Assembly (NCBI RefSeq): GCF_946885955.1
Contig: NZ_CAMPHI010000005.1
Span: 62,001-126,000, forward strand
Source: an uncultured Pseudomonas sp.
Lineage (GTDB): Bacteria > Pseudomonadota > Gammaproteobacteria > Pseudomonadales > Pseudomonadaceae
Length of the DNA stretch: 64,000 nt
Reading direction: 5' to 3'
Shown here one piece after another: positions 35,355 through 45,702 of the stretch. The translations under genes and the position numbers were made by a program. The stretch's first letter is position 1. Every line of letters starts with the position of its first letter. The notes under the pieces are model-generated. The model did no database searches and had not been told where the DNA came from. It worked only from the letters and a program-made list of their open reading frames with translations.

Positions 35355-36521
35355 ATGAATCTCCACGAGTATCAGGGTAAGCAGCTGTTCGCTGAATACG
35401 GCCTGCCCGTATCCAAGGGTTTTGCCGTAGACAGCCCGGAAGAAGCCGCAGCAGCTTGCGAAAAAATCGGTGGCACCGAATGGGTCGTCAAGGCTCAGGT
35501 CCACGCTGGTGGCCGCGGTAAGGCCGGTGGCGTGAAGCTGGTCAAGAACAAAGAAGACGCCAAAGCCTTCGCCGCCAACTGGCTGGGCAAGCGTCTGGTG
35601 ACTTACCAGACTGATGCCAACGGTCAGCCGGTCACCAAGATCCTGGTTGAATCCTGCACCGACATCGCCAAAGAGCTGTACCTGGGCGCGGTAGTCGACC
35701 GTTCCAGCCGTCGCATCGTGTTCATGGCCTCCACCGAAGGCGGCGTGGACATCGAGAAAGTGGCGCACGATACCCCTGAGAAAATCCTCAAGGCGACCAT
35801 CGATCCGCTGGTCGGCGCACAGCCGTTCCAGGGCCGTGAGCTGGCTTTCCAGCTGGGTCTGGAAGGCAAGCAGGTCGCTCAGTTCGCGAAGATCTTCGTT
35901 GGTCTGGCCAAGCTGTTCCAGGACCATGACCTGGCCCTGCTGGAAGTGAACCCGCTGGTGATCAAGGCCGACGGCGATCTGCATTGCCTCGATGCCAAGA
36001 TCAACATCGACGCCAACGCCATGTACCGCCAGCCGAAGCTGAAGACCTTCCACGATCCGTCCCAGGACGATCCGCGCGAAGCGCACGCTGCCAAGTTCGA
36101 ACTGAACTACGTAGCTCTGGAAGGCAACATCGGTTGCATGGTCAACGGCGCTGGCCTGGCCATGGGTACCATGGACATCGTCAACCTGCACGGCGGTCAG
36201 CCGGCCAACTTCCTCGACGTAGGCGGTGGTGCGACCAAAGAGCGTGTGACCGAAGCGTTCAAGATCATTCTCTCCGACGACAACGTCAAAGCTGTTCTGG
36301 TGAACATCTTCGGCGGCATCGTGCGTTGCGACATGATTGCCGAAGGCATCATCGGCGCGGTCAAAGAAGTCGGCGTGAAGATCCCCGTGGTCGTCCGTCT
36401 GGAAGGCAACAATGCCGAACTGGGCGCCAAAGTACTGGCTGACAGCGGCTTGAACATCATCGCGGCTACCAGCCTGACCGACGCTGCTCAGCAAGTCGTC
36501 AAAGCTGCGGAGGGCAAATAA
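35355..36521 (+). CDS. sucC: Succinyl-CoA synthetase beta subunit
   Basis: The 388-residue subunit makes ATP or GTP from succinyl-CoA with SucD. It begins [20 protein letters not shown], with ATP-grasp motifs [19 protein letters not shown] and [11 protein letters not shown], and the C-terminal power-helix region [14 protein letters not shown]. Length matches the family exactly. Its TAA stop overlaps the sucD ATG by one base. Confidence 0.98.
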   Translation: MNLHEYQGKQLFAEYGLPVSKGFAVDSPEEAAAACEKIGGTEWVVKAQVHAGGRGKAGGVKLVKNKEDAKAFAANWLGKRLVTYQTDANGQPVTKILVESCTDIAKELYLGAVVDRSSRRIVFMASTEGGVDIEKVAHDTPEKILKATIDPLVGAQPFQGRELAFQLGLEGKQVAQFAKIFVGLAKLFQDHDLALLEVNPLVIKADGDLHCLDAKINIDANAMYRQPKLKTFHDPSQDDPREAHAAKFELNYVALEGNIGCMVNGAGLAMGTMDIVNLHGGQPANFLDVGGGATKERVTEAFKIILSDDNVKAVLVNIFGGIVRCDMIAEGIIGAVKEVGVKIPVVVRLEGNNAELGAKVLADSGLNIIAATSLTDAAQQVVKAAEGK

Positions 36522-37408
36522 TGAGCGTCCTGATCAACAAAGACACCAAGGTTATCTGCCAGGGCATCACTGGTTCGCAGGGTAGCTTCCACACCCAGCA
36601 AGCGATCGAGTACGGCACTCAGATGGTCGGCGGCGTAACCCCGGGCAAAGGCGGCACCACGCACCTGGACCTGCCGGTGTTCAACACCGTGAAAGACGCT
36701 GTAGCCGCCACTGGCGCTACCGCCAGTGTGATCTACGTACCGGCTCCGTTCTGCAAGGACTCCATCCTTGAAGCGGCGTTCGGCGGCATCAAGCTGATCG
36801 TCTGCATCACCGAAGGCATCCCGACCCTCGACATGCTCGACGCCAAGGTCAAGTGCGACGAACTGGGTGTGACCCTGATCGGCCCGAACTGCCCAGGCGT
36901 TATCACCCCGGGCGAGTGCAAGATCGGCATCATGCCGGGTCACATCCACTTGCCAGGCAAAGTAGGCATCGTGTCGCGTTCCGGCACCCTGACTTACGAA
37001 GCCGTGAAGCAGACCACCGACGCCGGCTTCGGCCAGTCCACTTGCGTGGGCATCGGCGGTGACCCGATCCCGGGTTCCAACTTCATCGACATCCTGAAGC
37101 TGTTCCAGGAAGACCCGAAGACCGAGGCGATCGTGATGATCGGCGAGATCGGCGGCTCGGCTGAAGAAGAAGCGGCTGCGTTCATCAAGGCCAACGTGAC
37201 CAAGCCGGTGGTGTCCTACATCGCTGGTGTGACCGCTCCGGCGGGCAAGCGTATGGGCCACGCCGGTGCCATCATCTCCGGTGGTAAAGGTACTGCGGAC
37301 GAGAAGTTCGCTGCCCTGCAGGACGCCGGCGTGAAAACCGTGCGTTCCCTGGCTGATATCGGCAAGGCCCTGGCCGAGCTGACCGGTTGGGAAGTCAAGA
37401 ACGCCTAA
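36521..37408 (+). CDS. sucD: Succinyl-CoA synthetase alpha subunit
   Basis: The 295-residue subunit binds CoA ([31 protein letters not shown]) and carries the phosphorylated active-site His in [19 protein letters not shown]. It is translationally coupled to sucC and is the last gene of the TCA operon, followed by a strong terminator. Confidence 0.98.
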   Translation: MSVLINKDTKVICQGITGSQGSFHTQQAIEYGTQMVGGVTPGKGGTTHLDLPVFNTVKDAVAATGATASVIYVPAPFCKDSILEAAFGGIKLIVCITEGIPTLDMLDAKVKCDELGVTLIGPNCPGVITPGECKIGIMPGHIHLPGKVGIVSRSGTLTYEAVKQTTDAGFGQSTCVGIGGDPIPGSNFIDILKLFQEDPKTEAIVMIGEIGGSAEEEAAAFIKANVTKPVVSYIAGVTAPAGKRMGHAGAIISGGKGTADEKFAALQDAGVKTVRSLADIGKALAELTGWEVKNA

Positions 37409-37423
37409 GCGTTCCTGAGTTGC

Positions 37424-37449
37424 AAAAAGCCACCCTCGGGTGGCTTTTT
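37424..37449 (+). terminator. Rho-independent terminator after sucD
   Basis: AAAAAGCCACCC (37424-37435) pairs with GGGTGGCTTTTT (37438-37449), followed by GTTTTTTGG. This is a strong end for the sdh-suc operon. Confidence 0.95.
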
Positions 37450-37605
37450 GTTTTTTGGAGGTTTGAACATCTCACTTCCTCCGCCAATCGCCAGGCCATT
37501 AGGGTGTTTTAGTGCATGCAGCACGCTATCGGGGACACAGCACTTTTGTGCGCCAACTGAAAGCCTGGGCCCGCTATACTCGCGGCTGATCGACAAGGAG
37601 CCCCT

Positions 37606-38340
37606 ATGCCCATTGATAACTACTACTTGCCCCATCTGTTGGCTGTCGTGTGGTTCGTGATCTGTTGGGTTGGCTACACCCGTTATGCGCTCGCCAAAGG
37701 ACGCACCACGCCTTGCCTGGCCAGTGTGCTGCATCTGTATCGGGAAGACTGGATGCGCCGTATGCTGCTGCGCGACAACCGCATCGCCGATGCCAATGTG
37801 ATCGGTAGTCTGGAGCGCAACGCATCGTTTTTCGCCTCCAGTACGCTGATCATCCTGGCCGGCATCCTTACTGTCCTCGGTGCCTCGGATCGCGCGGTTT
37901 CCCTGCTTGCCGATCTGCCGTTCGTGCAGGCTGCCAGTCGCGGCATGTCAGAGGTCAAGCTGTTGGCGCTGGGGGTGGTGTTCGTCTATGCCTTCTTCAC
38001 GTTCAGCTGGTGCATGCGCCAATACAACTTTGCCGCGGTGCTGGTCGGTTCGGCGCCGACGCTTGGCGAGCGCAACGTGACCGAGCAGGAGCGCAAGGCA
38101 TTCGCCGAACGTACCGCGCGGGTCATCTCGATGGCTGCGAATCAGTTCAACCAGGGACTGCGGGCCTATTATTTCGGCATGGCGACCCTGGCCTGGTTTA
38201 TCAATCCGTGGTTTTTCATGGTGGTCAGCGGGGGAGTGGTGCTGGTGTTGTACCACCGCGAGTTCCATTCCGATGTGCTGGAGGTAATGGTCTACACCCA
38301 GACCCCAACGCTCGAGCCAAGCAAGGAGAAAGCTGAATGA
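37606..38340 (+). CDS. DUF599 domain membrane protein
   Basis: The 244-residue protein has a helix near the N-terminus (LLAVVWFVICWVGYTRYA), the conserved ASFFASSTLIILAGILTVLG, VYAFFTFSWCMRQYNF and a final pair of helices, as in the DUF599 family. Function is unknown. An AAGGAG site precedes the ATG. The stop overlaps the MAPEG gene start (ATGA), so the two form an operon. Confidence 0.88.
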   Translation: MPIDNYYLPHLLAVVWFVICWVGYTRYALAKGRTTPCLASVLHLYREDWMRRMLLRDNRIADANVIGSLERNASFFASSTLIILAGILTVLGASDRAVSLLADLPFVQAASRGMSEVKLLALGVVFVYAFFTFSWCMRQYNFAAVLVGSAPTLGERNVTEQERKAFAERTARVISMAANQFNQGLRAYYFGMATLAWFINPWFFMVVSGGVVLVLYHREFHSDVLEVMVYTQTPTLEPSKEKAE

Positions 38341-38747
38341 GTATTCCGTTCTGGTCGGTGTTTATCGCCGCATTGCTGATTTACATCGCCAAGATTCCGC
38401 TGGCCAAGGCCATGAATGATCAAGCCGGCGGCTACGACAATCATCACCCGCGTGCGCAGCAGGCGAAATTGACCGGGCTAGGCGCCCGCGCCCATGCGGC
38501 ACACCTCAACAGCATCGAGATATTTCCGCTATTCGCGGCCGGTGTGTTGATGGCGCACACCACGGACATGTTCGGTTGGTGGATCGATCTGCTGGCGATC
38601 GTATTTATCGTGTCGCGCGTGTTGTATTTGCTGTTCTATTGGCGGGATCTGCACTGGCAGCGTTCGCTGGCCTGGGTGGTCGGCCTGGTTTGTTGCCTGT
38701 TACTGATGCTGAGCCCGGCATTGCGCTGGTCGGTGCTCAGCGTTTGA
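38337..38747 (+). CDS. MAPEG family membrane protein
   Basis: The 136-residue protein has four hydrophobic helices and the MAPEG pattern KIPLAKAM, RAHAAHLNSIEIFPLFAAGV and SRVLYLLFYWRDLHW. Eukaryotic members handle eicosanoids and glutathione conjugates; the bacterial role here is unknown. It overlaps the DUF599 gene by 4 bases. Confidence 0.9.
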   Translation: MSIPFWSVFIAALLIYIAKIPLAKAMNDQAGGYDNHHPRAQQAKLTGLGARAHAAHLNSIEIFPLFAAGVLMAHTTDMFGWWIDLLAIVFIVSRVLYLLFYWRDLHWQRSLAWVVGLVCCLLLMLSPALRWSVLSV

Positions 38748-38754
38748 ATCGATA

Positions 38755-38774
38755 AGGCCCGCATTGGCGGGCCT
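38755..38774 (+). terminator. Weak hairpin terminator after the MAPEG gene
   Basis: AGGCCCGC (38755-38762), loop ATTG, GCGGGCCT (38767-38774), then GATTGTG. The stem is strong but the T tract is poor. It starts 7 bases after the stop. Confidence 0.6.
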
Positions 38775-38909
38775 GATTGTGCTTTGCAAATTGGCGCTGA
38801 GTGCGCGAGTGCCGGAGCCGACTTTTAATGCGGTTGGCGCACCCGGCAGACACTGCTACCCAAGTATCAATGCAACAGCTAATGGAACATGGTTTTTCAA
38901 AAAGGCGTG

Positions 38910-39113
38910 TTACTGGCCTTTCAAGGCGTCCTTGGTTTCATCGGCCGAATCTTCGATCGCTTCTCCGGCTTCGTCCGCCGCTTCTCCCATCGATTCCATG
39001 GCTTCGGATGCGGACTCCTTGGCGGAATCCATCTTCTCTTCCGGGGTTTTTTCACAGGCGGCAAGCCCCAGGGTCAAGGCGATCAGCAAGGCATAAGTCA
39101 GTGGCTTTTTCAC
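38910..39113 (-). CDS. Small acidic lipoprotein 1
   Basis: The 67-residue protein starts at GTG 39113 with a GGAGA site. It has a lipoprotein signal (KKPLTYALLIALTLGLAAC) with lipobox LAAC and a short mature chain of Ser, Ala, Glu and Asp repeats (KMDSAKESASEAMESMGEA, ADEAGEAIEDSADETKD) that would form an amphipathic helix. No known domain is recognised. It is next to a second small lipoprotein gene on the same strand. Confidence 0.8.
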   Translation of the reverse strand: MKKPLTYALLIALTLGLAACEKTPEEKMDSAKESASEAMESMGEAADEAGEAIEDSADETKDALKGQ

Positions 39114-39253
39114 GGTTGAGTCTCCATGGTGAACAGATGCGAGCGCTTGGCTCATGGTTCGCGGGTTGGAGTTTCGGGGCTGAGGCGAAGTTCCAGGTGT
39201 CACCGACCATAGCGGGTCGAGTTGCCTGCGGTAATCCGCAGGCAGTCGCGCCG

Positions 39254-39526
39254 CTATTGGGTGGAGTCGCCAGGCGGAGGTGGCGTGGTGGAAGGGGTGG
39301 TGGTGGCCGGAGGAGTCATATTCCCGCGAGTCTCATCTGCACGGCGCTGTGCGGCTTCGGCCTCTTCGCGTCTCTGCTGTTCTGTACTGCCGTTATTCAT
39401 CGTGTTCTGGTCGGTAGGCGTGGGTGTTTCGCTGCGCTCTTGCATCGCTTTGTCGTCGTTATTGTCGCAAGCGGCGAGCCCCAGGGTGGCGGCCAGCATT
39501 AGGGTATAGATGAGTTTATTCGGCAT
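39254..39526 (-). CDS. Small lipoprotein 2
   Basis: The 90-residue protein has a lipoprotein signal (MPNKLIYTLMLAATLGLAAC, lipobox LAAC at Cys20) and a hydrophilic mature part with REEAEAAQRRADETRG and a Thr/Pro-rich tail, likely disordered. A good AGGAGA site precedes the ATG. The signal resembles that of the downstream lipoprotein, suggesting duplication followed by divergence. Function is unknown. Confidence 0.82.
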   Translation of the reverse strand: MPNKLIYTLMLAATLGLAACDNNDDKAMQERSETPTPTDQNTMNNGSTEQQRREEAEAAQRRADETRGNMTPPATTTPSTTPPPPGDSTQ

Positions 39527-39819
39527 GGGGAGTTCTCCTGGCTAGGGGCACAGCTATTTCGAGGCGCCTGGGGATGCAGAAGTTCAGATTGATTTTGGGG
39601 CGATTTGGCGGCTCACGGCGGGTGGTGTAAGCCTGAGGTTCCTGTCGATGTTTGTCGGAATCATCGACTTCTCGATAGATTCGCTGCGCCATGGCCTTTA
39701 TCGTTGCACCGGCTCTGTTGCAGGTCATCGCAGCGTGCTGACGACCACTGCCCGCTCTTGTCAATGGCGCGCAATCCGCAGATGGCTGCATTATTTACGT
39801 TTTACATAAGGAATACCGA

Positions 39820-41076
39820 ATGAGTGCGCTGCTGATTCTCGGCGGTTTGCTATTGATTCTGGTCGCTCTGGTCTGGTTGGTGATGCGGGCTTTCGACACC
39901 AGTCTGCTCTGGGGCTGTGGCAGTTTGCTGCCGCCAGTGACCGTGCTGTTCACCCTGTGCCATTGGCAGCGGGCGCGCCACGCCATTGCGCTACTGGGGC
40001 TCGGCTTCGTGCCGCTGATCGTCGGGTTGACGCTGATGGCGAACCAGGACATGCAGCGTCTGCAAGCGATTGTCAGTCTGCAGTGGCTCAAGCCGGAGGT
40101 TCTGGCACCTGCCGAATTGGCTATCGAGCTGCATGGTGAGTTGAACGGCCAGGCGTTTACGCCGCAGCAAGGCGAATTGATCAACGGGCTGCTGAGCTTG
40201 CGCGAAGGTCAGGATTTCTTTGCTCGTCGCGAAGTGAGCATTCGCTTGCCGAGCCCAGCCGAAGGGCCTGTGCGTCTGGATGTCTTGCCCGATGACAGCG
40301 GTACCTTGCCGGAAGTCGAAGTGAGCTGGCTGCTGCCCGATCAGGATCTACCGGAAGCGCGCCGGTTCAGCCATGGCTATACCCTGCATCTCGATCTGCA
40401 GCCAGTACCGCCGAACAAGATGGCGGGCGAACTTCATCTGGTACTGCCGCCGCGTTACAAAACCACCCTCAGCGGCAAAGTCGAGCTGTTTACCGATGGT
40501 TTGCGCTATCGCGATGGCAAGGTCGATCGTCAGATCGACTCCACGGATACCCTGAGCTATGTCGTCAAGGACTATTTGCAACGTCGCTTCGCCACGCCCG
40601 CGGTACGTCTTGATCCGCTGCCGCCTGCCGTGTTTCCGGCCAATCGCTTGGAACTCGATGTGCAGGCGCAGATTGCAGGTGAGCGTCAGCAACTGCCGAT
40701 TCTGCTGAAGAAGGATGAAGTACGTGGCTGGCAGGTCGACGCCGATCGTTTCGCGGCGCTGCCAACCCCGAATCCCGCGCCGCCAACGCCGCAAGCCGCC
40801 GCCGAAGCTCCGAAGGCCGAAAATGCCGAGCGCAGCACTCGTCCCGTTGACCGTCGGGTGCGTTTCAGCATGGAGGGGTTGCTGCGCAGTCCCAGTCGCT
40901 ATCAAAACCTCACCATGCGTGCCTCGACGTTGCGCGGTAGCACTGCCGAGGGACGCTTTCAGGGCATCGATCAGGCCGGCCGCATCGTATTGCGCCAGCG
41001 CATGAGCGGGTCGGGCGAAGCCAGTTTCACCCTGTTGCCCGAGGAGGTGCAGCGGATCGAGTTGCTGGAACCCTGA
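39820..41076 (+). CDS. Membrane-anchored protein of unknown function
   Basis: The 418-residue protein has two or three N-terminal helices (ILGGLLLILVALVWLVMRAF; SLLPPVTVLFTLC; AIALLGLGFVPLIVGLTLMA) and a large periplasmic part with beta-rich stretches (GYTLHLDLQPVPPNKMAGEL, GKVELFTDGLRYRDGK), a Pro/Ala linker and a C-terminal module (VRFSMEGLLRSPSRYQNLTM ... GRIVLRQRMSGSG). I do not recognise the family. It lies directly upstream of htpG, as a hypothetical gene does in P. aeruginosa. An AAGGAA site precedes the ATG. Confidence 0.8.
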   Translation: MSALLILGGLLLILVALVWLVMRAFDTSLLWGCGSLLPPVTVLFTLCHWQRARHAIALLGLGFVPLIVGLTLMANQDMQRLQAIVSLQWLKPEVLAPAELAIELHGELNGQAFTPQQGELINGLLSLREGQDFFARREVSIRLPSPAEGPVRLDVLPDDSGTLPEVEVSWLLPDQDLPEARRFSHGYTLHLDLQPVPPNKMAGELHLVLPPRYKTTLSGKVELFTDGLRYRDGKVDRQIDSTDTLSYVVKDYLQRRFATPAVRLDPLPPAVFPANRLELDVQAQIAGERQQLPILLKKDEVRGWQVDADRFAALPTPNPAPPTPQAAAEAPKAENAERSTRPVDRRVRFSMEGLLRSPSRYQNLTMRASTLRGSTAEGRFQGIDQAGRIVLRQRMSGSGEASFTLLPEEVQRIELLEP

Positions 41077-41085
41077 GGTCCGAGA

Positions 41086-41113
41086 CTTGAAATCCCTCGA
41101 GTGGCCCCCATCT
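41086..41113 (+). promoter_or_regulatory. Sigma-32 (RpoH) heat-shock promoter of htpG
   Basis: CTTGAAA (41086-41092), 13 bases, CCCCATCT (41106-41113). Both boxes agree with the known RpoH consensus CTTGAAA and CCCCATNT. Transcription would start near 41120, about 50 bases before the htpG ATG. Confidence 0.88.
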
Positions 41114-41171
41114 AACATCGCATCCGCCGTGTTCCGGCTTAGTCAACAATGTGAATGTGGAGTTAGATGAC

Positions 41172-43076
<1,905 letters not shown>

Positions 43077-43094
43077 CATTTGCAGTAAAAAACT

Positions 43095-43118
43095 AAGCCC
43101 GCGAAAGCGGGCTTTTTT
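43095..43118 (+). terminator. Rho-independent terminator after htpG
   Basis: AAGCCCGC (43095-43102), loop GAAA, GCGGGCTT (43107-43114) and then TTTT. It lies 18 bases past the htpG stop. Confidence 0.93.
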
Positions 43119-43191
43119 ATGGCTATGTACCAGTTATGTGTTGAGTCGTCCCGAACAGCTATATGGCATGGCGCATGGAGCGCGGTAATAC

Positions 43192-43357
43192 GTAGGGTGG
43201 GTTAGGCGCGAGCCGGGATCAGGAAAGCCCCATCGACTCTCAACGCGCCGTAACCCACCATTGCGGTCTACCGACAAACCGCAATGGTGGGTTACGCGGC
43301 GCTCGAATTGCGTGGACCCCTCTATAACCAGCCCCTAGCGCCGCTAACCCACCCTAC
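43192..43357. repeat. Compound GTAGGGTGGGTTA inverted repeat block
   Basis: The block begins GTAGGGTGGGTTAG (43192-43205) and ends with the complement GCTAACCCACCCTAC (43343-43357). Inside it is a perfect 18-base inverted repeat (43250-43267 and 43278-43295, GTAACCCACCATTGCGGT). It reads as two complete elements of the 2119-2187 family placed back to back. It fills most of the 380-base spacer between htpG and the dienelactone hydrolase gene. Confidence 0.88.
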
Positions 43358-43457
43358 AAAAGCGGCTGCAACACGCTATCGGGACAGAGCCTTTTTTATG
43401 CATCGGGCAAAATCCGGGACTACTGTTGCAGGGCGATTCAATCAACAGGACAGGCCG

Positions 43458-44243
43458 ATGAAAAAATCCCTTATCCCCCTGACATTGGCCGGCTTGGTCG
43501 GCGTCGCCGAGGCCGCCGTCGTGGTCCAACCCGTTCCCTACGATATCGACGGCGAAGCCTTCGAGGGCATGTTGATCTACGACGATGCGGTGAAAACCCC
43601 GCGCCCGGGCTTACTCATGGTGCCCAACTGGCTCGGCGTTACCGAGGAATCGGCGAAAAAAGCCGTACACCTGGCCGGCGATACATACGTGGTATTCATG
43701 GCCGATATGTATGGCAAGGCCGTGCGTCCGGCGAACCCCGACGAGGCCAAAGCCGCCGCGGGCAAGGTTCGCGGCGACCGCGCGCTGATGCGCAAACGCG
43801 CGCAGGCGGCGGTCGAGGTGCTCAAGGCGCAAACTGCCGCGGTAGCCCTGGATACCGGCAAGCTCGGCGCCATCGGCTTTTGTTTCGGTGGCGGCACGGT
43901 GCTCGAACTGGCACGCTCGGGCGCCGATCTGAAAGGCTTCGTGTCCTTCCATGGCAACCTGGATACGCCGAATCCGGCGGATGCGAAAAACATCAAAGCC
44001 CCGATTCTGGTGCTGCATGGCGCCGATGATCCAACGGTTTCGCACGAGCAGCTCGACGGCTTCGTCGCCGAGATGAAGGCCGCGAAAACCGACTGGCAAC
44101 TGGTCAGTTATGGCGGTGCCGTGCACTCGTTCACCAACCCCGCAGCCAACGATCCGGGGCGCAATCAATACAATCCGCGGGTGTCGGTACGGGCCTTCAA
44201 GGCAATGAACGACTTGTTCGCCGAGGTATTCGCCACCCCATAA
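43458..44243 (+). CDS. Dienelactone hydrolase family protein, secreted
   Basis: The 261-residue alpha/beta hydrolase has a signal peptide (MKKSLIPLTLAGLVGVAEA). The catalytic triad is visible: Cys in IGFCFGGGTVLEL, Asp in LHGADDPTVS and His in GAVHSFTNP. The Cys nucleophile is typical of dienelactone hydrolases, but a periplasmic location suggests a different ester substrate. ATG 43458 begins the signal peptide; earlier in-frame starts fall in the repeat. It lies downstream of htpG as PA1597 does. Confidence 0.9.
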   Translation: MKKSLIPLTLAGLVGVAEAAVVVQPVPYDIDGEAFEGMLIYDDAVKTPRPGLLMVPNWLGVTEESAKKAVHLAGDTYVVFMADMYGKAVRPANPDEAKAAAGKVRGDRALMRKRAQAAVEVLKAQTAAVALDTGKLGAIGFCFGGGTVLELARSGADLKGFVSFHGNLDTPNPADAKNIKAPILVLHGADDPTVSHEQLDGFVAEMKAAKTDWQLVSYGGAVHSFTNPAANDPGRNQYNPRVSVRAFKAMNDLFAEVFATP

Positions 44244-44270
44244 GCAGGGGTGAGCATGCGGGGAGGCCGC

Positions 44271-45152
44271 TCAGGCCTTCTTGCTAGGTCGCAATGCTGG
44301 CAGCTCGATACGCGCGCTTTCGCCCGCTACGCTCGGCCAGTCGCCCGCGGCCCAGCGTCGGCGCGCCTGATCGATCAGCGTCTGATCGCTGGCGACGAAA
44401 TTCCAGTTGATCCGCCGCGGTCCGATGGGCTCGCCGGCGAGCATGACCAGATGGCTTTGGGTGCAGGCGCTCAGTGTTGGCGTCCGCCCTTCCGGGATGA
44501 CAAGCAAACCCCTCAGCGGCAACGCCTGTTCGTCCAGCGAGGCCTCGCCTTCGATCAGGTAGAGCGCTCGCTCGCGGTACTCCATCGGTATCTGCAAGGT
44601 GGCGCCAGCGGCCAGCTGCAATTCGGCATACAGCGTTGGCGAACGAACCGTTACCGGCGATTGCAGACAAAATCCGCTGCCGGCGATCAGGCGGATATCC
44701 ACGCCCATGGCGGAACTGCGCGGCAGGCTGGCGGCGGGGTAGTGCGCGTAGCTCGGTTCGATCTGTTCGTCTACCGTCGGCAACGCCAGCCAGACCTGCA
44801 AGCCATGCAGCGTCGACCCGCTGTCGAACAAGGCCTGCGGCGTGCGCTCGACATGTGCCACGGCTTTTCCCGCGGTCATCCAGCTGACGTCCCCGGGGCC
44901 GACCAACTGATCGGAGCCCAGACTGTCCTTGTGCTGCAGCTGTCCCGCGAACAGGTAGGTGAGGGTCGAGAGGCCGATGTGCGGGTGCTGGTCGATGTTC
45001 ATGCCACTGCCGGCCGGGTAGGACTTTTCCAGCATATGGTCGAAGAACACGAAAGGGCCGACGCTACGGCATTGCGCCGAGGGCAACGGGCGCAGGATCG
45101 GCTGGCCGGCTATGTCTTCCTGGCGCGGCCGCACCAGCAGGAAATCGCTCAT
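44271..45152 (-). CDS. Pirin family protein
   Basis: The 293-residue bicupin has the pirin metal-site residues in NIDQHPHIGLSTLTYLFAG (two His) and TAGKAVAHVERTP (His, Glu), and the PFVFFDHMLE start. Pirins bind iron; some are quercetinases or redox regulators. The ATG overlaps the OsmC gene stop by 4 bases (ATGA), so it is translationally coupled to it. Confidence 0.93.
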   Translation of the reverse strand: MSDFLLVRPRQEDIAGQPILRPLPSAQCRSVGPFVFFDHMLEKSYPAGSGMNIDQHPHIGLSTLTYLFAGQLQHKDSLGSDQLVGPGDVSWMTAGKAVAHVERTPQALFDSGSTLHGLQVWLALPTVDEQIEPSYAHYPAASLPRSSAMGVDIRLIAGSGFCLQSPVTVRSPTLYAELQLAAGATLQIPMEYRERALYLIEGEASLDEQALPLRGLLVIPEGRTPTLSACTQSHLVMLAGEPIGPRRINWNFVASDQTLIDQARRRWAAGDWPSVAGESARIELPALRPSKKA

Positions 45153-45550
45153 TGCTGGTTACCGCTGAGGTGGGTACTGATCTGTACTTCACTGCTGGTC
45201 ATCAGCTTGTGCACAGGGCACTTGTCGGCGATGCGCAGCAGTTGCTGGCGTTGGCCTTCATCCAGGTCGCCATGCAGGGTCAATTCAACTGCCAGGCGAT
45301 AGACCCCTTGGCGCTCCTCGCCGTCGTCGCGCTTGATCGCGACATCCACGCCGGTCAGCGGCAGGCCCTTCTGCTTCGCGTAGAGCGCCAGCGTCAGCGC
45401 TTTGCAGGCCCCCAGCGAGGCATCGAAAAGATCATGTGGCTGTGGCGCCGCGCCTTCGCCGCCGAGCTCCACGGAAAGGTCGCTATGCAGCGTGTGCGGA
45501 CCTATGGTGATGCGCTGCAACAAGGCCTTTTCGTTGCTGATATTGATCAT
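45149..45550 (-). CDS. OsmC family peroxiredoxin-like protein
   Basis: The 133-residue protein has the two OsmC-type cysteines, in LGACKALTLALYAKQKG and ADKCPVHKLM. The family reduces organic hydroperoxides, although many members of this subgroup are untested. ATG 45550 has AAGGAGAA; the in-frame start at 45682 is implausible. It forms an operon with pirin, which fits an oxidative-stress role. Confidence 0.92.
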   Translation of the reverse strand: MINISNEKALLQRITIGPHTLHSDLSVELGGEGAAPQPHDLFDASLGACKALTLALYAKQKGLPLTGVDVAIKRDDGEERQGVYRLAVELTLHGDLDEGQRQQLLRIADKCPVHKLMTSSEVQISTHLSGNQQ

Positions 45551-45702
45551 CTGGTTCTCCTTGGACGAGCCTGTTCGCGAAAGCGTTTTATGTTCGCACG
45601 AAACCGCGACCAGGAGCCGCGGTGGCGCCGGCTGCTGAACTTGGTCGGAGTCTAGTGAGTCTAGTGAGTCTATTGGGTCCATGTCTTCATGAGGTTGTCG
45701 GG

